In this document: positions 38,242-43,165 of the stretch, piece after piece
How the letters are laid out: every line of letters begins with the position of its first letter
Position numbering within the stretch: position 1 is the first letter of the stretch
Assembly: GCF_005889735.1 (NCBI RefSeq)
Contig: NZ_VCKY01000071.1
Span: 1 to 43,165, forward strand
Length of the DNA stretch: 43,165 bases
Reading direction: 5' to 3'
From: Nonomuraea turkmeniaca
GTDB lineage: Bacteria; Actinomycetota; Actinomycetes; Streptosporangiales; Streptosporangiaceae
Translations under genes and position numbers: made by a program
Notes under the pieces: generated by a model
What the model saw: only the letters and a program-made list of their open reading frames with translations
What the model was told of the DNA's origin: nothing
Database searches by the model: none

Positions 38242-39414
38242 GGCGTAGGTGCGGGCGTAGGCCTCGGCGATGCCCATGACCTTGTTCACGTAGTCCCAGG
38301 AGTGGTTGTAGAACCAGATCGCCTTGCGTAGCTTCTCGCCGCCCTTGCCGGCGCCATTGGCGCACAGGTAGTTGGCCGCGCCCGGCACCGCGTCGTACGG
38401 GCTCCAGATGTCCGCCTTGCCGTCTCCGTCGCCGTCCACGCCATAGTGCTTCCACGTGGCGGGCATGAACTGCATGGGCCCGAGCGCGCCGGCGCTCGAC
38501 GGGCCGTTGTTGCGGCCGTGGCTGCTCTCGACCTGCCCGATCGCGGCCAGCACGGTCCACGACAGTCCGGGGCAGCGGGTGGCGGAGGCCTTGTAGAGCT
38601 CCAGGAAGCTGCCCGGGCGTCCCACGTTGACGGTCTGCGGGTTCGGCTGATTCCGCGTCGGGGTACGGGCGGCCGAGTCCAGCATGACGACCTGGGCGCC
38701 CTTGCCGAGCAGCTTGCGCACCCCCGACTCGCTGATCTTGCCCGGCTTGCCGTGCAGCAGCACCGCGACCTCCGGCGCGAACCCCAGCGACCTGCCCAGG
38801 TCTGCGCTCACCAGCCCGTCCACGCCATGCAGTCCGAGCGGGGCCGAGGCCGCGACGCGGAGCGTGGGGCCGCCGTCCACCTGGTACATGGCGCCCAGGA
38901 TCATCCCGAACCTGCTGATCGTGCTCGTGTCGGCCACCAGCTCTCCCCTGGCCAGCGCGCTCCAGACGGCGGGCTGGTCGGCGACCGGCTGCGGCGTCCA
39001 CGAGCGGAAGTGTGCCGGGTCCACGGCCAGCAGGTTGAGCGCGGTGCCCGAGACCTTGACCGCGCCCGCGTCCACCACGGTCACCTTCTGCACGTGCTTC
39101 AGCTCGCCCAGCTTGAGCTTGGCCTGCTTGGGTACGGCGGACGGGGCGATCGCCAGCACGCGCGGCGGGGTCGCGGTGACGCCGGGGCCGCCGGCGCCGA
39201 AGTCCTTGACCGGCTCCGCCTCGGGCACGAGCTGGTCGAGGCGGGGGGCGGCCGTGGGCTGGCGCGCCGGCCTGCGTACCGGCTCCTGAGCGGACGTGAG
39301 CAGGTCATCATCCAGGAACACGACGACTCCGCCGGCCGCGGCGGTGACCGCGAGCACGGCGGTGACCATGAGCATGACCGCGCGGAAGGTGGGAAGACCG
39401 GACACTCGGGACAC
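38239..39414 (-). CDS. Secreted or anchored lytic transglycosylase
   Basis: About 391 aa. One N-terminal membrane/signal helix (VMLMVTAVLAVTAAAGGVVVFL) is followed by a Pro/Arg-rich linker. A ~170-residue middle domain (VQKVTVVDAGAVKV ... LARGELVADTSTISRFGM) loosely recalls extracellular domains of FtsX/MacB-like proteins. The C-terminal SLT_2-type domain has the catalytic Glu in IGQVESSHGR, the structural SSAGALGPMQFMPATWKHYG and a DGDGDGKADIW loop that could bind calcium. It should cleave peptidoglycan glycan strands outside the membrane. Start uncertain: GTG 39414 is used; TTG 39465 is the longest form. Convergent with hemH through a shared hairpin. Confidence 0.85.
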   Translation of the reverse strand: MSRVSGLPTFRAVMLMVTAVLAVTAAAGGVVVFLDDDLLTSAQEPVRRPARQPTAAPRLDQLVPEAEPVKDFGAGGPGVTATPPRVLAIAPSAVPKQAKLKLGELKHVQKVTVVDAGAVKVSGTALNLLAVDPAHFRSWTPQPVADQPAVWSALARGELVADTSTISRFGMILGAMYQVDGGPTLRVAASAPLGLHGVDGLVSADLGRSLGFAPEVAVLLHGKPGKISESGVRKLLGKGAQVVMLDSAARTPTRNQPNPQTVNVGRPGSFLELYKASATRCPGLSWTVLAAIGQVESSHGRNNGPSSAGALGPMQFMPATWKHYGVDGDGDGKADIWSPYDAVPGAANYLCANGAGKGGEKLRKAIWFYNHSWDYVNKVMGIAEAYARTYA

Positions 39415-39497
39415 GTTAGCCGAGCGAGCCGTAAATCCACTTGATAACCGGGCATCGGTGCGCAATGGTTAGCCGTCGGAAGTAAGGGGGAAACGGG

Positions 39498-40703
39498 GTG
39501 GTCGGGCCTTACCGGGGGCTGTTCAACGGGCCTGGCATCAAGGCGTTCGTGCTCGCCGGATTCGTCGGGCGCATGCCGATGTCGATGATAGGGATCGGGA
39601 TCGTCTTACTCATCTCCGCGCTCACCGACAACTACGCCACCGCGGGCGCCGTCGCCGCCACCACCAACGTGGCCTTCGCCATCGGCGCCCCGCTGTCCGG
39701 GCGGCTCGTGGACCGGTTCGGGCAGAGCCGGGTGATCCCGCCGTTCGCCGTGGTCAACGCGATGGGGCTGGCCGCGCTCCTGTTCTGCGCCGGGCTGCGC
39801 CTGCCCGATTGGACGCTGTACGCCTCCGGCCTGGTGGTCGGGGCCACGTCGTTGTCGGTGGGGTCGCTGGTGCGCGCCCGCTGGTCGGTCATCCACGGCG
39901 GCTCCAGCAAGCTGCACACCGCCTTCGCCTTCGAGTCCGTGGTGGACGAGGTGATCTTCGTCACCGGGCCCGCCCTGGTCACGGTGCTGGCCACTGCGGT
40001 GAGCCCGTACATGGGCCTGGCCGTGGCGCTGGTCTTCATGTTCGTCGGCTGCCTGGCCCTGGCGACGCAGCGGCGTACGCAGCCGCCGGTCCAGCCGGCC
40101 AGGTCCGGGAGCGGCGGCACGCCCATCCTGATCCCCGGGATCGCCCTGCTGTCGTGCGTCTACCTGGCGATGGGGGCGGTGTTCGGATCCGTGGACCTGA
40201 TCACGGTGGCGTTCGCCGAGGAGCAGGGGGTGAAGCCGGTCGCGGGGTTCCTGCTCGCCTCGTTCGCGGGCGGGTCGATGGTGTCGGGGCTCTGGTTCGG
40301 GTCCAGGCACTGGCGGATCTCGATGCGGGGCCGGTTCGTGCGGGCCCTGTGCGTGTTCGCGCTGGGGCTGCTGCCGATCGTGTTCATCGGCGACGTGCTG
40401 ATCATGGCGGGGGCGCTCTTCCTGGCCGGTTTCGCGATCTCGCCGACGCTCATCACCGGCTTCTCGCTCACCGAGCGGCTGGTGCCTCCGTCCCTGCTCA
40501 CCGAGGGTATGGCGTGGATCTCCACGGCGCTGGGCTTCGGCGTGGCGATCGGCGCGTGGGCGGGTGGGCGGCTCACCGAGACGTACGGCGCGTCCAACGC
40601 CTACGTCTTCAGCCTGGGCGCCGCGGTGCTGGCCGTGATCGTGGGAATCGGAGGTTCGGGTTTCCTGAGAGTGCCCGAGGCACCTTCACCCGCACAGAGT
40701 TGA
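39498..40703 (+). CDS. MFS transporter
   Basis: 401 aa with about twelve transmembrane helices in two bundles and a central cytoplasmic loop (ATQRRTQPPVQPARSGSGG). The first-loop motif GAPLSGRLVDRFGQSRVI is a clear MFS motif A. The sequence resembles actinobacterial MFS permeases with no assigned substrate. The GTG start has AAGGGGG seven bases upstream. It is divergent from the transglycosylase gene and 54 bp upstream of the polysaccharide deacetylase gene in the same direction, so an operon is possible. Direction of transport is unknown. Confidence 0.87.
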   Translation: MVGPYRGLFNGPGIKAFVLAGFVGRMPMSMIGIGIVLLISALTDNYATAGAVAATTNVAFAIGAPLSGRLVDRFGQSRVIPPFAVVNAMGLAALLFCAGLRLPDWTLYASGLVVGATSLSVGSLVRARWSVIHGGSSKLHTAFAFESVVDEVIFVTGPALVTVLATAVSPYMGLAVALVFMFVGCLALATQRRTQPPVQPARSGSGGTPILIPGIALLSCVYLAMGAVFGSVDLITVAFAEEQGVKPVAGFLLASFAGGSMVSGLWFGSRHWRISMRGRFVRALCVFALGLLPIVFIGDVLIMAGALFLAGFAISPTLITGFSLTERLVPPSLLTEGMAWISTALGFGVAIGAWAGGRLTETYGASNAYVFSLGAAVLAVIVGIGGSGFLRVPEAPSPAQS

Positions 40704-40757
40704 TCCGCTACCGTCGGGACATCCCTCGCAACATTCATCACTTTGGAAGCTTTACTT

Positions 40758-41480
40758 ATGTCCCGACAAATCAGTTCACTTCTAGCAATCGCGGCTGTCT
40801 GCGTCACCCTCGCGCCAGCCCCCGCGTACGCCCAGGCGCCGAAGACGGCGCCGGTCGACTGCACGCAGGTCAAGTGCATCGCGCTGACCTTCGACGACGG
40901 GCCGGGCAAGTACGCGGGCGTCCTGCTCGACACGTTGAAGAAGCACAACGCCAAGGCGACGTTCTTCCTCGAAGGCCAGTACGTGAAGAGCCGCCCCAAG
41001 TACGTCAAGCGCATGGTCGCCGAGGGGCACGAGCTCGGCAACCACAGCTACAAGCATCCTGACTTCACCAAGATCGAGCCCTGGGACGTCAGGGCTGAGA
41101 TCAAGAAGACGCAGGACGAGGTCAAGAAGGCGGCGGGCGTCGAGCCCAAGCTGCTGCGGCCGCCGTACGGAATGGCCGACCTGACGGTCTCCGACATCGC
41201 CAGCGAGTTCGGCATGCCGATCATCCTGTGGACCGGCGGCTCGGAGGACTGGAAGAGCAAGAACGTCGAGTCCATCAAGAAGAAGACCCTCGAGGTGGCC
41301 AAGCAGGACGGCATCATCCTCATGCACGACTGGGTGAAGCAGACCGTCGACGCCATGCCGTCGATCATCAAGACGCTGCAGAGCAAGGGCTACACCCTCG
41401 TGACGGTCTCCGACATCGTCAAGAAGGAGAACCTCGAGCCCGGCGACATCTTCCCCGTTCCCGCGGGCTGGGAGAACTGA
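40758..41480 (+). CDS. Secreted polysaccharide deacetylase (NodB domain, CE4)
   Basis: 240 aa. Signal peptide (SSLLAIAAVCVTLAPAPAYA|QA), then a CE4 NodB domain: motif 1 TFDDGPG, motif 2 HSYKHP with the two metal His, motif 3 RPPYG, and LMHD near the C-terminus as motif 5. It should remove acetyl groups from peptidoglycan or chitin-like polymers outside the cell using a divalent metal. ATG 40758 has GGAAG eight bases upstream. The gene is Lys-rich and less GC-rich at third positions than its neighbours, with unusually many AAG codons. It lies between the MFS and lactone-oxidase genes and may share envelope function with the nearby transglycosylase. Confidence 0.93.
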   Translation: MSRQISSLLAIAAVCVTLAPAPAYAQAPKTAPVDCTQVKCIALTFDDGPGKYAGVLLDTLKKHNAKATFFLEGQYVKSRPKYVKRMVAEGHELGNHSYKHPDFTKIEPWDVRAEIKKTQDEVKKAAGVEPKLLRPPYGMADLTVSDIASEFGMPIILWTGGSEDWKSKNVESIKKKTLEVAKQDGIILMHDWVKQTVDAMPSIIKTLQSKGYTLVTVSDIVKKENLEPGDIFPVPAGWEN

Positions 41481-41485
41481 GTATC

Positions 41486-41509
41486 GTTCACGTTCACTGG
41501 AACGAGAAC
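41486..41509. promoter_or_regulatory. Near-perfect 24-bp dyad upstream of the oxidase gene
   Basis: Arms GTTCACGTTC and GAACGAGAAC around ACTG, complementary at nine of ten positions. It starts five bases after the deacetylase stop and ends 15 bases before the oxidase ATG. Operator-like: half-sites GTTC/GAAC are repeated within each arm. It could also form a weak hairpin in RNA. Confidence 0.55.
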
Positions 41510-41524
41510 TCTTGAGGGGCGCTC

Positions 41525-42802
41525 ATGGTCTTCACGAACTGGGCGAAGAACCAGTCGGGCAGCCCCGCCGAGGTGCGTGCTCCGGCGTCCGTCACGGACG
41601 TCGTGCGCGCCGTGCGGGACGCCGCCGCCTCCGGGCGGCGGATCCGCATGGTCGGAACGGGCCACTCCTTCACGGGGGTGGCCCTCACCGACGGCATCAT
41701 GTTGCGCCCGGACGCGCTGACCGGGATCAGGTCGTACGCGGGTGACCGCGTCACCGTGCAGGCGGGCACCCCGCTCCGGGTGCTGAACGAGCTGCTCGAC
41801 GCGCGTGGGCTGGCGCTGGCCAACATGGGCGACATCACCGAGCAGACCGTGGCGGGCGCCATCCAGACCGGCACCCACGGCACCGGGCGCGACAGCGGCG
41901 GGCTCGCCGACCAGGTCGCCGAGCTGGAGCTGGTGCTGGCCGACGGGTCGGTGGCGACCGCCGCCCCCGGCGAGGATCTGTTCGACGCGGCCCGGGTGGG
42001 GCTGGGCGCGCTCGGGGTCCTGACCGCCGTGACGTTCCGGGTGGAGCCCGCGTTCCTGCTGCACAACAGGCGGCGCAAGATGCGGCTCAGCGAGATCCTC
42101 GGCTCGCTCGACTCGCTGACGGCCGCGAACGAGCATCTCGACTTCTTCTGGCTGCCGCACACCGACGCCTGCCTGGTCAAGACCAACAACCGGCATCCCG
42201 GTCCGGCGTCGCCGCCGAGCGCGGTCAAGCGCTGGCTGGAGAACGTGTTCCTGGAGAACACCGTGTTCGGCGCGGCCTGCGCGACCGGGGCCGGCTTCCC
42301 CGGGCTGATCCCGCGGATCAACGAGGTCAGCGCGGCGGCGCTCGGGGACTCCGAGTCGGTCGACACCTCGTACAAGATCTTCACGGCGCGGCGGGACGTG
42401 CGATTCCTGGAGATGGAGTACGCCGTGCCGCGCGAGCGTCTCGCGCAGGCGTTACGCGAGACGCGGGACCTCATCGACCGCATGGGGTGGATGATCACCT
42501 TCCCGGTGGAGGTGCGGGTCACGCCGCCCAGCGACGCGTGGTTGTCCACCGCGTACGGGCGGGCCTCGGCGTACATCGCGTGCCACATCTACCGCCCGAC
42601 GCCGAACCCCGCGTACTTCGAGGGCGTGGAGGAGATCATGGTGCGGCTGGACGGCCGGCCACACTGGGGCAAGCTGCACACCAGGGACGCCGCCTACCTG
42701 GGCAAGGTCTACCCCCGCTTGGCCGACTTCGCCGCGCTGCGCGACCGGCTCGACCCGCGCCGCCTGTTCACCAACGACTACCTAAACCTGGTGCTCGGCT
42801 AA
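41525..42802 (+). CDS. FAD-linked sugar-1,4-lactone oxidase (ALO/gulonolactone oxidase family)
   Basis: 425 aa. The N-terminal FAD_binding_4 domain has VGTGHSFTGVALTDG, VTVQAGTPLRVLNELLDARG and TGTHGTGRDSGG. The C-terminal ALO domain ends with the conserved PHWGKLH and RRLFTNDYLNLVLG. The family oxidises aldonolactones or polyols (L-gulono-1,4-lactone, D-arabinono-1,4-lactone, xylitol or alditols), passing electrons to oxygen or another acceptor. No leading His/Cys flavinylation motif was identified with certainty, so covalent FAD is open. ATG 41525 has GAGGGG seven bases upstream. The dyad just upstream suggests its own regulation. Confidence 0.92.
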   Translation: MVFTNWAKNQSGSPAEVRAPASVTDVVRAVRDAAASGRRIRMVGTGHSFTGVALTDGIMLRPDALTGIRSYAGDRVTVQAGTPLRVLNELLDARGLALANMGDITEQTVAGAIQTGTHGTGRDSGGLADQVAELELVLADGSVATAAPGEDLFDAARVGLGALGVLTAVTFRVEPAFLLHNRRRKMRLSEILGSLDSLTAANEHLDFFWLPHTDACLVKTNNRHPGPASPPSAVKRWLENVFLENTVFGAACATGAGFPGLIPRINEVSAAALGDSESVDTSYKIFTARRDVRFLEMEYAVPRERLAQALRETRDLIDRMGWMITFPVEVRVTPPSDAWLSTAYGRASAYIACHIYRPTPNPAYFEGVEEIMVRLDGRPHWGKLHTRDAAYLGKVYPRLADFAALRDRLDPRRLFTNDYLNLVLG

Positions 42803-42809
42803 GGTCGTC

Positions 42810-42827
42810 GTTCTTTCGGTAAAGAAC
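42810..42827. terminator. Small hairpin after the oxidase gene
   Basis: GTTCTTT-CGGT-AAAGAAC, 7-bp AT-rich stem eight bases after the stop. Weak as a terminator on its own; could also be a protein-binding dyad, since it shares the GTTC/GAAC ends of the dyad upstream of the gene. Confidence 0.4.
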
Positions 42828-42898
42828 TGGCTCGCGAACGGCCGTGAAGGCGTGTCCCGCCGCCCGGACGACACGCGCGGGCTGCACCCTCGTCACTC

Positions 42899-43165
42899 GT
42901 GCCCCGACGACTCGGCCTGCCCTCCGTATACCTCGCCGCGGCCGTGGCGACGGCCGCCACGACCGCCGTCCCACTGGCCATGACGCCCGCTTCAGGACTT
43001 GCCCTGCGCCCCGCCGCCACCGAGCCCGCCCGCCCCTACATCGTCGTCGCGCGCGGCCCGGACGCCGCCCGCGATCTGGTCGGCGAGGTGCGATGGCGGG
43101 TGCGGCGCTACTACACCGCGGCGCTGCCCGGGTTCGCCACCTTCCTCACCGCCGCCGAGCTGGCG
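42899..43165 (+). CDS. N-terminus of a secreted subtilase-like protease, cut by window end
   Basis: The first ~89 codons of a gene that runs off the right edge. A signal peptide (YLAAAVATAATTAVPLAMTP ending near SGLA) is followed by a propeptide-like stretch: RPYIVVARGPDAARDLV then RRYYTAALPGFATFLTAAEL. That pattern (YIVV, a helix, YxxALPGFAxxLTxxEL) is the Inhibitor_I9 prodomain of S8 family peptidases such as subtilisin. The catalytic domain is outside the window, so the call rests on the prodomain. The start GTG 42899 is chosen because the signal peptide begins there; no ribosome site is evident. Confidence 0.65.
   Translation, partial: MPRRLGLPSVYLAAAVATAATTAVPLAMTPASGLALRPAATEPARPYIVVARGPDAARDLVGEVRWRVRRYYTAALPGFATFLTAAELA

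Noticed and set aside
31735..39474. Shared 13-mer GCAATGGTTAGCC at 31735-31747 and 39462-39474
   Set aside because: Both copies are intergenic, but a 43-kb window is expected to contain several 13-bp matches by chance and the flanks do not agree.
1..43165. Search for CRISPR arrays, tRNAs, rRNAs, prophage modules and large biosynthetic enzymes
   Set aside because: None was recognised by eye; absence is not proven without covariance-model and profile searches.

Overview
The window is high-GC DNA with strong third-position G/C bias, many GTG and TTG starts, overlapping stop/start codons and many apparently leaderless genes. With its gene content this points to a filamentous actinomycete; I infer Streptosporangiaceae (Nonomuraea-like), but no rRNA or marker here proves it. 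I saw no tRNA, rRNA, CRISPR array, prophage or biosynthetic megagene.

Layout. (1) 1-5.0 kb: the 3' part of a GH18-like secreted protein, then a three-gene signalling operon (histidine kinase, a second kinase that has lost its phospho-accepting His, and a NarL/LuxR response regulator), then two small envelope or secreted proteins. (2) 5.0-16 kb: a block recognisable across actinobacteria (compare M. tuberculosis Rv2689c-Rv2697c): TRAM-type RNA methyltransferase, KimA-like APC potassium permease, two TrkA/RCK proteins, DUF3159, OB-fold, DUF3710, dUTPase, with a PaaI-like thioesterase and an AI-2E family permease. It carries an inserted alpha/beta hydrolase gene and a decayed membrane-protein relic. 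(3) 16.0-17.7 kb: a tnpB-only IS605/IS1341-type element with an intact RuvC triad and a typical right-end hairpin. It abuts a frameshifted 3' remnant of a DUF6351/tannase-like gene. (4) 17.7-22.4 kb: an MFS exporter with a divergent winged-helix regulator, valS, and a DUF4235 protein. (5) 22.3-30.4 kb: a phenylacetate-type aromatic cluster. On the minus strand are paaN, an unusual MBL-fold protein, a flavin monooxygenase and otsA; divergently lie paaI, paaK and a TetR regulator. A PaaR-like operator sits inside the paaN promoter. (6) 30.4-38.2 kb: a second conserved block: DUF4193, a CutRS-like two-component system, a 54-aa small protein, inositol monophosphatase, S9 peptidase and ferrochelatase. 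(7) 38.2-43.2 kb: secreted or envelope functions: lytic transglycosylase, MFS transporter, polysaccharide deacetylase, an ALO-type sugar-lactone oxidase, and the start of a subtilase-like protease.

The genes fall into potassium homeostasis (KimA plus two RCK proteins), nucleotide and RNA housekeeping (dut, methyltransferase, valS), aromatic acid degradation through CoA thioesters, envelope stress and peptidoglycan work, and heme synthesis. The observations I rate most worth checking are the kinase/pseudokinase pair, the TnpB element with its preserved flank, the promoter-embedded Paa operator, the MBL protein with a non-canonical metal motif, and a run of seven starts each placed 6-8 nt after a TAnnnT-like -10 box.
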